Assembly: GCA_003342895.1 (NCBI GenBank)
Contig: PTFA01000369.1
Coordinates: 186,001-250,000, forward strand
Reading direction: 5' to 3'
Length of the DNA: 64,000 bases
DNA from: Casuarius casuarius
Lineage: Eukaryota > Chordata > Aves > Casuariiformes > Casuariidae
The position numbers were made by a program, and so were the translations under genes. Below the pieces are notes generated by a model, which saw only the letters and a list, made by a program, of their open reading frames with translations, was not told the DNA's origin and did not search any database. Positions 36,388 through 49,526 of the stretch are shown here, piece by piece (position 1 is the stretch's first letter; every line of letters begins with the position of its first letter).

Positions 36388-39300
36388 CATCTTCCCCACC
36401 CCTATTTTCTTATTTGTTGCATGGTCTGATGATTTCCTATATACTTGTACCTTGTTGGCCGGAGTGCATACAGAAATGTGGTATTAACAGAGTATGTCAA
36501 CATGCAGCTCTCGCAGTGCCATGCTCTTTTAAGGACTGACTGGTTTCTCATAGAAATATGCCAAAGCACATACCTCTGGGCTTGACCCCACTGTAATGTC
36601 CTACCAGTAACTTGCAGCACTGTAGACTGTAATTATGCTCTTGGTCGCCTCTTATTGACAGAATTTTTGAGAAGTATCCTGGCTGGTGATGGGGAAAAAT
36701 GCATGAGGACCTCATCAACACATTAATTTCAGCTTTTTTTTGTTAGTAAGAGAGCTTTGTTACTCCATGGAAGAAGAAGAAATTCTTGTTCTCAGGTCGG
36801 CCAGTGCAGTCTTCATAGGTACCCTCTCATTTTATTCAGCTCCAAGGTCATTTTTCTTTCCCAAAGCTTCTCCTGAGAACTAGTCTAAAGGTAACAGCAC
36901 CTCATGGTAATGGGAGTAAACTGAACATAAAGATATGACAAAATTAAAGACTTTAAGTAACAGGCTGTGGAAGGTACCAGTCCTTTCTTGTTTATGGATA
37001 GCGTATTAAATATGTTACTTAAACAGCAGTGCCACTGATAAAAGGAATGTCTTTGAGAGAGTTGTTTTCTCCAGTACCTTGAATATCAATAATATGTACA
37101 CACTTCTCAGACTAATTTGAAAAACTGCACTAGTTACTTTTGGGCAATAAACTATAAAAATTGGGGAAAATAGATCTATTTAACTATCTTCAAAGATGTC
37201 ATTGGAAAGTAGCATGGTTTCCTCTCCCCATTTCCTCTTGAAAAGTACTGCAAGCCTGGAGCTTGGGGGAGTTGTATATGTCACTTCTTCCTGCATCAAG
37301 ACTTCAATTCATACTAATCAAAATAAGAAGAGTAGGATGTGAATCAGCGTTAGCTGATTTGATTCTCAAGTGGAGGTGGGATCCATTTTGGTGACTGTAG
37401 GAAAAAACTTAGAAGAATATGTCAACATTTCAGTGCTGTGAAGAAATGCTGTAATTTCTTTCTCCTTTTATTTTCCTAACTGTTTTCAGTCTGCTTGGCC
37501 TCTTACCTCCCAGGTCTTCCAGGTGGTTTTGAATATATCTGGATATATTCAAATATATCTGAATATCTGAATGTATTTGAATAGCACTGAACCAGAGACT
37601 GACTAGGGATTTCATTGGTTTGCCAATTTGCTTCTTGCAAATTGCTTTGCCGTTGCTTCTTTTCGTGGCTAAGGGCAGGAAGCCTTTTCTGAATGCCCTC
37701 CTCTAATTCATTTTCTTTGGGTGCCCCACATTCTCGTTTGTTTATCTGGTAGTTTTCTCTTTCAAATCTCAACTCTCTTTAGAGTGTTCCCACCAATCTC
37801 TCATTTTCTGCACTTCCTATCACCTATTTAGTCTCTTTTTCCCCCCATCGTCTATATCCCTTTTAATCCTCTAGATTCATGGCTCAGATATTCCAGACAG
37901 ATTTCTGAGTGTTCCAATACTTTTTTCCCTGTTTTTTCAAGAGGATGAGTCAAAGATCTGCCTCTGTATCCAAAGTACAAAAACATCTATCCTGGTCTAT
38001 TTCCAGCTTTATAATATGAAAAGGATCAAAAGTTGCTCCTGGTTTGCAAATGCAGCTGTTCTAATTTGCCTGTCAAAAATACATGCAATGAGCTGATGTG
38101 TGGGGAAGGGAAGGTTTAAATGGTGAGCAACATTAACAGCTCATGTGCATTGTATTCATTAAAAACTGTATCTAGGGTGACTTTCTACTCTGTTAAAAAT
38201 AGGCAAAGCATTATAAGAAAAAGTAGAGCTATGATCTGAGTGTATCCTAGTTGCCTGTGTGGGGTCTCTTGTTCTCCCCCCCTACCAGGTAGATATTGAG
38301 TGGGTAGTTTCCACTAGAATTAAGGCAGGCTCAGCTTTTCTCTTCATGTTTTCTCTTACCTAGTTTCTTCTTAGAATGGAAATATTTATCTGAGAAGGAT
38401 GAAGGGCGACGGGAGACCCTCTCCTCGCCACTTGAATAGACAGGGTTGTGCAGAAGTGGTATATGTCCTTCCCTCAATTACGCTGCATTTCTAGGGTGAT
38501 TTATGTAATTGGTTCTACTCCACCTTTTGGCTCAGAGGATCTGTTCTTCACCCCCTCACAGTAGCTTATAGAGAGCATGCTCAGAGTCCTGCTTTCCACC
38601 AGGGAATCTGCCCTTGCTTTAACATCTGGGGAGTCTTGGAGTTTCTCTCTTGTCTCCAAGAAGGAGGCTTACCTGTTTGAAAGGCCTACAACCATTTTTT
38701 AACATTTCTTCTGCATGTGTTAAAATAGCCCTCATTTTCTCTGTAAAAATAACTGCAGTCCTATTATGCACATTTTTTCTTCCCTCCCCTGTCAGTGCTT
38801 GAGAACAAAAAAAAAGCTGTCGTGTGTTCATCTTAGAAATGAAGTTTTATAGTGGAAAAGCCAGTCTTCCTAAAGAAATTGGTAGCAAAAGGTCTGCTAA
38901 GAGTTAAATGGGCATCCGGTGGGCTCAGTTTCAGGACCATGGAGAAGGCCACAGTGAGGCTCCCTGGGTGGAGGCCCCGCAGGGTGCTTACAGGCTGCTT
39001 ACCACCACCACCACAATGTGGGAAGCTTTTTAACACACTTTTGTACCAGTTATTTGCCATTACAGCCTTGGTAGGTTTTGTCTAATTCAGCTTTTGGGAT
39101 TTTATTCCACACAGTGTCGTGGTAGGAGGTATCTGCAAGTGGCAGTAAAGCATTTGATGGAATCTCGAATCTAGAAATGCACATGACTATATCCATGGGA
39201 AATTTTCTTGTAGCACATGCAGCATGGACTATGATATGTTAAACCTCTTAGCATCAACACTGAGTATTTTTCAATGCAAAATTCATTACTGTTCACAGGA

Positions 39301-39445
39301 GAGCAAGACCCACTGGCATTCTGGAGTTAATCTTAAGATTTATGCAATCCCCAGGAAACTGTGATGTATAAACAGAATTATACTGAACAGTCTGCCTCTG
39401 TGTTTTGAAACTAGTTGTATAATGGCATGTCTCTTTCTCTTGCAG
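36388..39445 (+). other. Putative 3'UTR intron of ALKAL1; no genes seen
   Basis: About 3 kb between the donor after the stop codon and the 3'UTR acceptor. It holds an 8-bp perfect inverted repeat in an AT-rich patch (37531-37550) and a short (ACC)n run near 39000-39014. A modestly GC-richer patch lies around 38900-39010. No coding signal beyond chance frames was found. Confidence 0.5.
37531..37550. repeat. Perfect 8-bp inverted repeat, 4-base loop
   Basis: GAATATAT, CTGG, ATATATTC forms a tight hairpin. Similar GAATATATCT words follow to about 37585, so this is a small cryptic repeat patch. Confidence 0.8.
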
Positions 39446-40125
39446 ACTTTCTACTAAGGAGAGAAATCTGATTTGCCAAGAAAGTGCCTTGAAATCTTCC
39501 AAGACGGAGAAGACATCTTGTACCTTTTTGATTTACAACATTTTGTTACTAGATGCATTTTATTTTCATATATATGTCGGACATTCCATATTTGTGTGAA
39601 ACATTATTTTATTTTAATTTGTAAATTTATTGCCTATAGTTCAGACAAGCCAATTATTTAAATACATTGTATATAAAGAATACTAATAATATACTAATTA
39701 AATGTTATAATCATATGCAGGGAGTTGGTAAAATTTTGCTGTTTCTCTTGTTCCATTGTATTTACATCATTTTGCTCAGGCTCTTACTTTCATTATTTGC
39801 ACTAACTTGAAATGCAGAAGTCTATGTAACTGAAATCTGAATAAGCTGTAAGTGGGGAAGTTTTACTTGCCATGGAAGATATTTTATATTATGAAGCTTT
39901 GTTAATATATACATATATATTATTGCGCATCAAAAAAAATGCTCAGAAATGCACCTTGCTTTCAGGAACATTTTTATGACTATTCTGGATTATCATCAGT
40001 TACATTTGTACTGGCACTTATGGAAAGAGTTGCAAATAATGTAAATATAAAGACTGGAAAACTGCAATGCAGTTTTGATGGAATAAAGAACATAAAAATA
40101 AACTATTTTTCAGGAAGGGTTATTT
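39446..40125 (+). other. ALKAL1: Probable ALKAL1 3'UTR exon
   Basis: A strong acceptor (CTCTTTCTCTTGCAG) ends at 39445. It lies 3.07 kb after the consensus donor GTAAGTAT that follows the ALKAL1 stop codon at 36380. The sequence downstream is AU-rich with ATTTA-like stretches and no convincing open frame. Two overlapping-range AATAAA hexamers sit at 40082-40087 and 40097-40102, so cleavage is expected about 10-30 bases later. The simplest reading is a terminal non-coding exon of about 680 bases spliced to the ALKAL1 coding exons. Alternatives are transcript read-through after 36379, or an unrelated non-coding transcript. The splice link is inferred from site quality, strand and distance only. 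Confidence 0.5.
40082..40102 (+). promoter_or_regulatory. Tandem poly(A) signals for the putative ALKAL1 3'UTR
   Basis: Two canonical AATAAA hexamers (40082-40087 and 40097-40102) lie 15 bases apart in an AT-rich context. They are the first pair placed sensibly about 640 bases after the candidate 3'UTR acceptor. Single AATAAA motifs are common in AT-rich DNA, so the call depends on the exon model. Confidence 0.4.
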
Positions 40126-42709
40126 AAACTTATTAAGGGATCATGTATTTCATATTTCACATTTAATTTATCTAGTGAGCTTGAAATAATTTTCCACTGA
40201 GAACTTCAAACTCATGATTGTATTTTTTTACAGCATTTTATTTTCAAAATGTAAATTTTCTTCAGATATTCTTCAGCTGATTAGGGCACAAAGGAGAATG
40301 CGTATGCATGTGCACCTACTGTGCACAACAGGACACTGTCTGTGAGAGTGAAGAGAGCATAATAATATAGCCCACTAGAGGAGAAAATAGTGTGAATTAT
40401 AATGTCATAAAACCAAGGAGTGATCTGGCTGAAATTTGGCTGAAAACACATCAAGCTTAAATATCTGGGAAGAAACCAAAGCACAATTGCTGGATCTTTC
40501 TTATTTAAAATCAAATGATGATGATATTTGCTTTCCATTTTTCTCAGCTCTTCTATTGCAAGGTTACATGACTGCTTTACAAAAAACTTGACATAAAGTG
40601 AGGTTTTTATGGACAGGCCTAGAGTAAGGCCATCACTGACAACTGTGCCCGAATCACAATTTTCGTGATTAACTGAACATTCAAACTAAACTCTTCAGAG
40701 TAGATGTTGCCTCTAGCCTTTCCTTCTGTGTGGGTTTCATGAGCCCCTTACCCTCTAAGACCAGCATTTTGCCATCTACAGAACAGCGGAGAAATTCAGC
40801 CATAGGATTCCTTGTGAAACAGCTAATGCCTGCTTTGCTAGCTCACAGATCCAAAGGTATTCATTTCTTTCTACATTTTTCAGTGTCTTTCCCCACCAGA
40901 GATGTGGTGTGTCCTTTGATACTTCCATCCAGCCCAGGCTTCTCCACATACTATCACATTCTGTCTGGGCAACAATATATTACAGCAGCTGTTTTTAACC
41001 AGCTCTTTCGTCACAGCTGTTGAATTAGTTAGTCCCTCGGTAATCCTGGCTAGAAGATTGTCCTGTGCTGTTTGTATTTATTCATCATGCAGTTGTTTCT
41101 CAAGCCTTTTGCCATCATTTTCTTCTGATAAAAGCAAAGTTGAAGGCAGTATCCCTACTGAAGATACAGCAGCATATGTGAAATCCCAGTGGCTGAATAG
41201 TGAGATGATAACCCTGTTTCTCTGTGAGTAATGTGTTTCATAGCAGGAATATTGGCCAAAACAAATATGTGAGTGGCTCAGAAGTGCTGCAGCCGGAGAA
41301 GAAAGGATGAGGCCAGGCAGGCCCAGAATAGAGTGAGATCAGAGGCTCTGAGAAAAGCCTCTGTCTTGACTCCAGGTTTTGTATTTCCATTCTGGTTTTT
41401 TTTCCCCTCAGTTTAAATAAAAGTCCGTTTCATCAAGGGATTGAAAACAGTGAAAGGCGAATTGGAAAAAATGGTTTCTCTGGCAATGAGTTTTTGTAGT
41501 CTGGTGGCGGCAAGAGGGAGTCACATAGGAAAAAAGCTAAAGAACACCAAAAACACTCAGAATATGCTGGATGGGTAAACTTTCCATCTAAGACAATAAC
41601 AAGCCTACTGAATGATTCAAATTTTCTTATTTTCGGTTTGAGAAAATCCAATATTGATTATTTAATATAATTTTGAGCTAAAATCTGATGTTCTACATCA
41701 GGACCTTTACCTTTCTTTGTACAGGGAAAGAAAAAAAATCCTATTGAGCAGATATGTGGTCAACTCCCTGTCTTTGGGAATACTCATAGATGTTGTGTAG
41801 ATACTAAGCAGAGATTAGTGAGGCAAGTGTTCTTCTAATTTCCCAGAAGAAGGCATGATGTAAGGCTTAGCTTCTTCTGGAGGCAAGATGTTTTTTGAGA
41901 CATCTGTCTCATGGTTTACTCTTTTTCTGTTTGGCTGTAAAGATTTTTTGATGCTCAGTGTGCTCCGAATGGCTGGAATTAAAAAAAGCTTTTCTGCACC
42001 TTCCTTCTGTAGTTTCATATGTCATCATTCTTCACTGTGGTTTTTAGATGCAAAGCTAATAAGTTAAGTAGTATAAACGTCACAAAGCATATGATAATCT
42101 CATATAGTCACTTTACTATTTAATATGAAACATACTGTGTCTGCCTTCTGTTTTGAAGTTTGTTAATAGGCCTAAATTTCAGGAATTAAGTCAGGAGGGC
42201 AGTTATTTGGAAACGCAATAAAGAACCATGAAGCCATAAAACCTGAGANGAGATGGTGTGATGTAAGTGCGGGGGGAAGGGTGTTCTAGTTAAAGCAATT
42301 TCACATGTGGTTGTTTTCCCTTCTAGCTTTCCTTTAATATTTTCTTATCATTAAATCTAAATAATAGTTTCACTTCAATAATTAGGTCTGCTTATGGCTT
42401 TTCCCATGTCCTTGCATGTTGTCCTGCAAAGTCTGTCTGAACTTCTATCCTGATGTAGAATATTGGGTAGGGATAGGACCAGAAGCTACAGTAATGCCTC
42501 ATCCCAAACTTTTGTTCTCGTTAATTTTGGTCACCTTTCTCCAATAGCTTCATTGCTCCAGAGACTTCTGAATTTGTAATGGAAACCACTGTAGGCAAAT
42601 AATATTGATCCCTGGCATCTGCAGAGGGATTCACCTCTCTTCAAGTTGGATCTGGGTAAATGGAGGCAATAAAACAAAGTTCAGTTTTCTCTCTTTATTG
42701 CTGAGACTG

Positions 42710-42825
42710 TTTTATTTATTTATTTATTTAGTCATAGCACAGGGAAGGCGTCCCAGGCTGTTGTTTTCGGTGCTACGCAAATGCAGGACAAAGGCCAAAT
42801 TCCCGTCTCAAAGAAGTTAAAGCCA
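42710..42825 (+). mobile_element. Ancient MIR-type SINE, 5' half, with a (TTTA)n run
   Basis: A (TTTA)n tract at 42710-42731 is followed by GGTGCTACGCAAATGCA and a CCCGTCTCAAAGAAGTTAA block. This parallels the amniote MIR order: a TTATT run, then a GCGCTGTACAAACACA block, then a CCCGAAGAGCTTACAA block. The copy is heavily decayed and the assignment is from memory of the consensus. The tetranucleotide run may be a microsatellite grown from the SINE's own TTATT run. Confidence 0.42.
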
Positions 42826-44764
42826 TGGAGTAAAACACAGTTAGAAAAGAATACACAGAAACAGTGACTTTGTGGCTTTGTGGTGATCAGTGAGGTGGCT
42901 TGGTTGTAAGCTGTCTATAGGCATCACTCAAAGTGAGATTTGACAGCAGACAGTAAGACGGATAAACAGATTTTTGTAAGGAACTTTTCCTACAATGAGG
43001 GTTCTGATCAGAAAGAAGATTCTTGGAAATGTAAGGGTCAGGAACTGAATTTTCAACATGGAATGAGAAGAAAAGAAAATAACAACCATAGAGGGCCTTG
43101 AAAATGAGGATGAGTAAAAATACACAAAGAGAAAATTTGCAAAATCATCTTGGACATGGGCAGAGAGGTACTTTTTCTAAAGGCCAGTAAAAATGATGGT
43201 GGAGTAACTGGCATGTAAAACAGCAACATGAATATATGCTCAGATTATGTGTTAGAAAAATGGCTATAGTTTTTTCAGGAGGAAAAAAAAGGTGAAGTTG
43301 AGACTTGGTGACCAGATGTACATGGGGTGCAGGTGACCTCTAAGTACAGAGACTTTAATCATTTCAAACAACCCTGTGGATGCCAGCTGATTCTCTTGCC
43401 CCTCATGGGATTCCCTAACTCACTGGGATTAGAGGCTTGTATTGGACAGAAATAAAGACAGTGCTCCCACATGTCAGACCAACCCAGCACAGGGTGGTTT
43501 AGCATGAGAGCCAGCTGAGACATCTGGTCAGTGCAGAATGGCTAGGCTCAGTGGCTGCCACTCTGGGAAGGTGGGTAGGGACACCCCTTTACTGTACGTC
43601 ATCCCATGGCCAGGTGCTACCTGCGCTAGGCCTGAGCTGGAAAAGATTGCTAAGCTGAGGGGAAATAAAGGAGAGGAGCAAATAAAAGGAATAAGTGGAG
43701 ACAACACTTACCTCATTGGTGTATGGGAGTGAACTCTCTATGCTAACATTTGCTGCTGCCCTACACATCATTTCTTCCTTCCTTCATTAACAGTCTTAAC
43801 AGCTGAGTTTACCACCTAGCCTGAGACATTACCTCCTCACTGTCCCTGTGAGTACAGAAGCCTTATCTCTTGCTCCCAGTCAGATGTTCAAAAAAGCAGA
43901 CAGCTGTCATTATTAAAAATCCAGTAAGTCAGGATTTTTGAGACAGAAAAGAGACAGGAAGAGTGAAAAGATAGAAAAGTCCAGAGGAAAAATGGATATG
44001 AAGACTTTGCAAAGCTTTGATGTAGCTTCACTGTAAGAACATTATACTTAAATTTCAACAGACAAGTTTATAAAACCTGATAGCCTGCAAGCTTCCCTTT
44101 GACCCAAGGATGTGTGGTCTTACATTATATTCAGCAGTCCACACTAACACAGCATGTCTTTACCATCCATGTAGGCTGATTTTGCCCTGGCTGCATGAGA
44201 TTAATTTAGCTTTGATGTTCGTTTGTCTATATCACTTCCATAATTCTGTGGAAGTGCTATAATTCTGCCCTTTACTTCAGTATCTGATTCATTTGCCTAC
44301 TTGTAGTATCAGAAAAAAATCTCTACAGAGTGCCATTTGTCTCTTCTGTCATTGAAACTGTTGTCCAGTTTTATGCAGAATGCGGTTGGTTTTGCATTTT
44401 GTATATGAAGCAACAAGTTCAGGGAATCATCACTGCCTCAGTTGCTACAAACAAAACTGGTGTCTTCTATATGCTATATTCTTTGGTGGTCATATCACCA
44501 TTTCTATTTATGAAGTATATTTTGCTGTAGTCTTTTGTTCCCTGTAATATGAACTCCATTTCTGCCATTTGCCTCCCTTAGAATACATTATCTAAATAGT
44601 ACATCTATTAAATATTTGCAATTTATACAAATGATATTCCTTTCCTAGTAACATTCAGTTTGGCTATTCGACCACCACTGAGAAATGAACTGATGTTTTC
44701 ATGGAAGTATTTAACCTCCAGATCTCACCCTTTGGTAGTAAATTTTGGCTCAAAGCCCATAATT

Positions 44765-44856
44765 TTATATACATACATAAATATATACATACATTATATA
44801 TATAAAAATTATATACACATTATATGTGTATATACATATGCATGTATATATGTAAT
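44765..44856. repeat. AT-rich (TATACA)-type simple repeat
   Basis: About 90 bases made almost only of TATA, ACATA and TGTA words, with many short self-complementary stretches. Likely microsatellite-derived. Confidence 0.85.
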
Positions 44857-46317
44857 ATGACTTTTTTCATGTGCATTGCTTTACATTTATTCACACTGAA
44901 TTTCATTTTCTGGTTTTTGTCCTGTCATTCAGTATCATAATGTCAGCTGGTAACTTTTTACAGGTCAACCTTTTTCTTTGTTATCCAGAGTGACTTCTTT
45001 CCAGCAACAAAAGTTACTTATGATTGATCAGTTACTGACCTTGCTTCATACAACCAAAAACATAATATACTCCTCAGCTAAGAGAGTGCTAAGAGGAAGA
45101 AGAAACTGTAGTCTTTCCTTTCTTCTCCCTTCTGCAACCTACTTGTCCCAGTAAATATGCTCTGCCTTACAGTGTTGTCTCTGCTCAAGCTGGAAGGTAT
45201 GAAGAGCTTTTAACTCATGCATCTGCTGCGTGGAGGTTTGACTGCTCAGGTCTAAATTTGGGTGCTGCACCTACTCTCCCCAATTCCTGTGCAGAATGAT
45301 CAGGGATAGGGACATAAGTATTCATTTCTTCAAAGGGTGCGTTTTGTTACATCAGACAAGCTGATGTTTCCCCATGAGAGTAAGCTCCCCAAACCAATAG
45401 TCCAGCATTCAACTAGCCACAATTGCCATTCCCCTTCATTCTGCATGAATGCAAGCACTGAGAGCTTCAACACAGAAAAATTTAGACATGGAATACTATT
45501 ATTGTGCTCTGTGGTATTAGTGAGTATGAAAAGGACAGGACAGTGTCAGTGCCTAAAACTGGGATATGAAGATAAGCTGTGACAATTGCTTGCAGCTGGC
45601 TGCAAGGGGAACTCAATGGAGCATTCAACAGCTGTATTTACACTGCTGCTAGTGCTCCTCCGTGCCATCTGCCTCAGTGCTATGGTATTCCCTCTAATAC
45701 AGGTGATCTGGGCCTCAGTATTTCTTGTTATAGTTCTGATTTACTAAGGACATTGTAGAGCTGGCTCTCAACACTCTTTGGTAATGGTGCTACTATCTGC
45801 AGTGAGGCAGCACAAGGACAGAAGTAACAAGGGACAGTGATGGAAGCTGGCTCTCTGATCCTTTAGGAACCTTAGAAATGAGGAACCGGCATGGTTTAAC
45901 ATGAATACTGGTTTTGAAGGTGGAGAAATCAGCTCTCATGCAGTATTCCTACGGGAAGATCAAAGCTGCTACCAAAAATGGCATGACACTAAGGCATAGC
46001 ATGGGGGGAGGGAGGGGCTAGCTGTGGAGCACAGGGTGAGAACCTACTTAAGAGACAGAGGCACTGAGCAGCTGGGTACCTGAGAGCTACAGCATCATGG
46101 TGATACTGTGCTGAGGAATTTTGCAGGAAGAGACAGGAACTGTTTAGCTCATATGGAAATACTAGTGTAGGGCAGAAGCGGAGCCACAGAGGGTCTTCCC
46201 CCGACTATGGTGGGAAATACCCAGGAGATAACCTTTGTACCCTGCAGGGAGCAGTATGCAATTCAGTTCTGCTCTTCAGCCTTTTTCCCTACTATCTTTG
46301 CCTTTGGGGGAGATAAA

Positions 46318-46341
46318 AACACCCATAAAGCTGTGGGTGTT
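46318..46341. repeat. Perfect 8-bp inverted repeat, 8-base loop
   Basis: AACACCCA and TGGGTGTT pair perfectly around TAAAGCTG. There is no poly-T trail or flanking RNA gene signal, so no function is assigned. Confidence 0.75.
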
Positions 46342-47360
46342 CTGCCAGCTCTTGTCTAGAGAGGGAAGGGTTCAGATTGAGAATCTTGGCAGATGGTAGT
46401 GATGGAGGTTTCTTTATTTTTTCTTTTTTTTTTCTTAATCCTTGTAGCTTATTAAAAGGCTTAAAAAAGAAGGTAGCAAATCAGCTTGTCACTTTGGGAT
46501 GCTGGATTTTTGGCCTGAGGGTTGCAATAATTCAGACAAAGTATAGCATAGGTACTTTTTCTGATGAATATATAATTTAAATTATTTTAGTTTATTTAAG
46601 TTATTAGGTGAATTCTTTTGAGACAAAGCCTGTCATATTCTTTTTGTTATAAGAAGATATATTTATTTATGTCACTGAGCAGGTCAGCTTGGCCCTTAAG
46701 GATCTAAGAGTATGTGAACTAATCAGAATAATATACTGTGATAAGGATACTGTTGAAATATCTTTCATGAGTAATTCTGCCATATCATTCTAACAGTAAC
46801 CTCTCATGTTTTACCATTGCATCACATAACGTAAAGAGAATAGTTAGTCAGGCAGGTAGTATGTATTCATTATGATTTATTGGGCTCATTATGTGATCCT
46901 TTATTCACCTGTCTCATCTTTTTTATTTAAATTATCAACTGATAATTGCACAAGTAAGAGGTTGTCAGAGAGATGTCAGGCCTCATTCCTGAATAAACAT
47001 TTGGAATAAAAGCACAATGAAATTAAGGATTTTGTAAATCCAAGATTGCAAAGATCTTTTTTCTTTCCCAGACAGCAGAGCCTATCTTACAAGAAAAATA
47101 CACAGCCTTTGGGTTAGGTTGCTTGTTTTCCTACTGAAAGGTTTATGGTAACATTTGCTTTAATGCAGGTTGAGGTATCTACTGCATTTAAACTGTACTT
47201 AAGGGTGATGAGGCCTTTAGATAGAACTTTAACAGGCTTGTGGCCACCTAAGGGATCTCTGCCTTGAGTAAATAGAAAACTTAGCACAGCTTAAGCTGTT
47301 TCTGCCCCTTAAATTCTTGAACCTTTGAATTCACTCTTGCAGCAAACTAGCAAAGGCTAC

Positions 47361-47380
47361 AGTTTAGATCAGTTTAGATC
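47361..47380. repeat. Perfect 10-bp tandem repeat
   Basis: AGTTTAGATC is repeated twice head to tail with no mismatch. No function inferred. Confidence 0.8.
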
Positions 47381-47537
47381 TGATTTCAACACGAGTTTGT
47401 GCACCTATAGGTTCAAATATTTAAAGCTTCAAATTCTTAATAGCTGGCCCTGAAGACTCATAAACAAGCTGATATATATGTCCAGTGGAACTTTCTACTG
47501 TGGTTGTGCCTAACAGTAAGGATTCTATTGGCTTTGA

Positions 47538-47559
47538 TTTTTTTTTTTTTTTTTTTTTT
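47538..47559. repeat. Poly-T run of 22 bases
   Basis: Uninterrupted T22 on the + strand. It could be the poly-A end of a minus-strand retrocopy, but the adjacent sequence shows nothing I recognise. Confidence 0.9.
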
Positions 47560-47806
47560 AATGGGAGGTTTGAAAAGCTTTATTAAAGACTTCTGATATA
47601 AATTGAAATAAAGATTTGAAGCAGACAAATGTAAGGGTAAAACTTTCACTGAATCTCACAAGCTTGGGCAGACTGCCATTAGTGACTCAGTCAGTTATCT
47701 GCAACCATCACAAACCTAAAGCTGCAAAAATTTTTTGGAGATTTAACCTCTCTCAGAGCTTCTATATATCTGATATATAAAGATAGACACAGACATCTGT
47801 CTCTCT

Positions 47807-47822
47807 ATCTGGATATCTGGAT
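47807..47822. repeat. Perfect 8-bp tandem repeat in a TATC-rich patch
   Basis: ATCTGGAT occurs twice in tandem inside a wider patch (about 47760-47830) rich in TATAT and ATCTG words. Simple-sequence drift. Confidence 0.7.
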
Positions 47823-48862
47823 ATATCAGGATTACTTCACAGTCAAGAATGTTTCTAATCACAATAGAACAAAATCTGTCCCTGTTCCTATAACTTATTG
47901 TTTTAATCTAAACCGTCCTTTAGCAGCAAAATCAGCAATATCTGCTTTATAATGCTTTAATTAAAAAATGAGACACATTGTTTCTGGGATTTTTTTTTTA
48001 ATCAGTTAACTGTCTGCTTTTCTGAAATAGCTCTGTTTAGTATAGGTGAACAAATTGTTTTTGAATACTGAGAGGAAATACTTTCGGAAGTGCATAGGAG
48101 AGCTTTTACAGAGAGAGAATTTCTCTTCACTTCAAAGTAAAATTCCCACTGAGCAAACAGTTATATGAGATGACTCAGTCTTGAGGGTAATGTATACTTA
48201 GGAAAATTTTCAAATCAAAGTGTCTTCATCCTGCCTCCCATCTGCTACATATATAAACTTTTACTAAACAACCCACAGGCTTATATATATGAATACTTCA
48301 TATCTTACTCTGCTGATCTATACAATCTATAACTTACGTTTAACTTCTTAATTGTCATACTGATGATATAATTATTGTTTCTACTTTGTAAGTTCATTCT
48401 AAGGTTTTATTAGATATTGTTTTTCAACCATCAGCCATTATTGCTTTGTCTTTTATGATCTCTTTATGTTTTCATTGGACACAATAAACTTATGATATTG
48501 TACTGTCATCAAAGCACTTCAAGCAGACTTTTTTGTCTCTTCTTAAGTTAGTAGATGATGTAAGTTAATGTGCTATATGAAAATGCTGCTTAATGTTTTT
48601 ATATCTCCAAAATTCTGTGAACTTGAGATATTTAGCACCTTGCATGTAGATGATAATTTGTCATACATCCAGACAAATTAACTCATAGAGAAGAGCAGAG
48701 GGAGCGGATATTTCTTATGTCCAAATAGCTGATGTAAGAGTTCATGTGGAAGTAAGCATATACAGTGACATCTGAGCTTACTAAACTTTGCAAATGTGGC
48801 CAGGGATGTTTGAACACCAATTACACAGGTGTGTAACAGGAAGTATTTTGAAAATATATTGT

Positions 48863-48920
48863 AAAGTATACATCATTTATTTTCTTTCTTTATTTATAAT
48901 AAAGTACATCATTTATTTTC
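48863..48920. repeat. Direct repeat, 38-bp period
   Basis: AAAGTA, then CATCATTTATTTTC, occurs at 48863-48884 (with an extra TA) and at 48901-48920. The spacer is T-rich (CTTTCTTTATTTATAA). Local slippage or duplication. Confidence 0.85.
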
Positions 48921-49526
48921 AAACGTGCCAGTTTAAACTGCTTAGAGAGATGTGACCTGTTCAGACACCTCTCTTCAGATAAAAACAGTCTGGATTAAGA
49001 CGACCAAGTCCTTTCTCATTGCTAGTCATCATGCTTTTTGTATCCTAGTCTGTGAAATAAAAAAATGCTTGAACATGCCAGGATATGCAAGTATGTCCCA
49101 ACTATTCTTTAACCAGGTTCTGGGAATGTGAGATTGGAATTGGAGCCCAATACAGTAGACAGCTAGGGGAAACCATAATGTGCCCTCTGATGTTTTCATC
49201 AAGAGTGACTACCAATGGATACTTCATAGAAAGGTATAACAAAATACTTCGTGAATAGTCTATTTGAAACAAAGCTTCTTAACTTGTATCAATCGCATCA
49301 AATTAATTGGAAGCTCAGGTTTTTATATTTCTTTTAAGTAAAATCAGAACCAAACTGCCCTTTTCTATTCAATGTAACTGGGATGAAAAAGCAGTCTTTT
49401 CTACTAAAATGGATGTATCCACTGTAGAGTGCTTTGGACAGCACTCATAATCAATCTTCACTTGAATTCATACTCACCATTTAATAGTATTGAAAATTTT
49501 TGAGTTGAACTTGTCTGTTTTCTTAG

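Larger units (their letters stand above)
29448..40125 (+). other. ALKAL1: ALKAL1 gene, 3' portion (coding exons plus 3'UTR exon)
   Basis: Gene-level entry. Three coding exons and one probable 3'UTR exon lie in order on the + strand, separated by GT-AG introns of about 4.7, 2.0 and 3.1 kb. Both coding introns interrupt a codon after its first base (phase 1), and the joined frame stays open to TAG 36365-36367. The product is the ALKAL/FAM150 augmentor domain. Family knowledge: ALKAL1 and ALKAL2 are small secreted cytokines that bind and dimerise the receptor tyrosine kinases ALK and LTK. The paralogue call rests on remembered ALKAL1-type residues (PRDS, LKDKFIKHFTG, CSTPAYYKRC, SPLC-Q ending); ALKAL2 has a different start to this domain and a different tail. 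The exon or exons for the signal peptide and variable N-terminal region are not seen. In mammals they are GC-rich, and no GC-rich exon with a signal peptide is evident in the 29 kb upstream. End coordinate is approximate, set by poly(A) signals. Confidence 0.85.
40126..49526. other. No recognised gene; probable intergenic DNA downstream of ALKAL1
   Basis: Contains the MIR-like copy at 42.7 kb, simple repeats and a single ambiguous base (N) at 42249. Frames at 43538-43732 and 45337-45582 have no recognisable domain and no partner exon. Confidence 0.55.
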
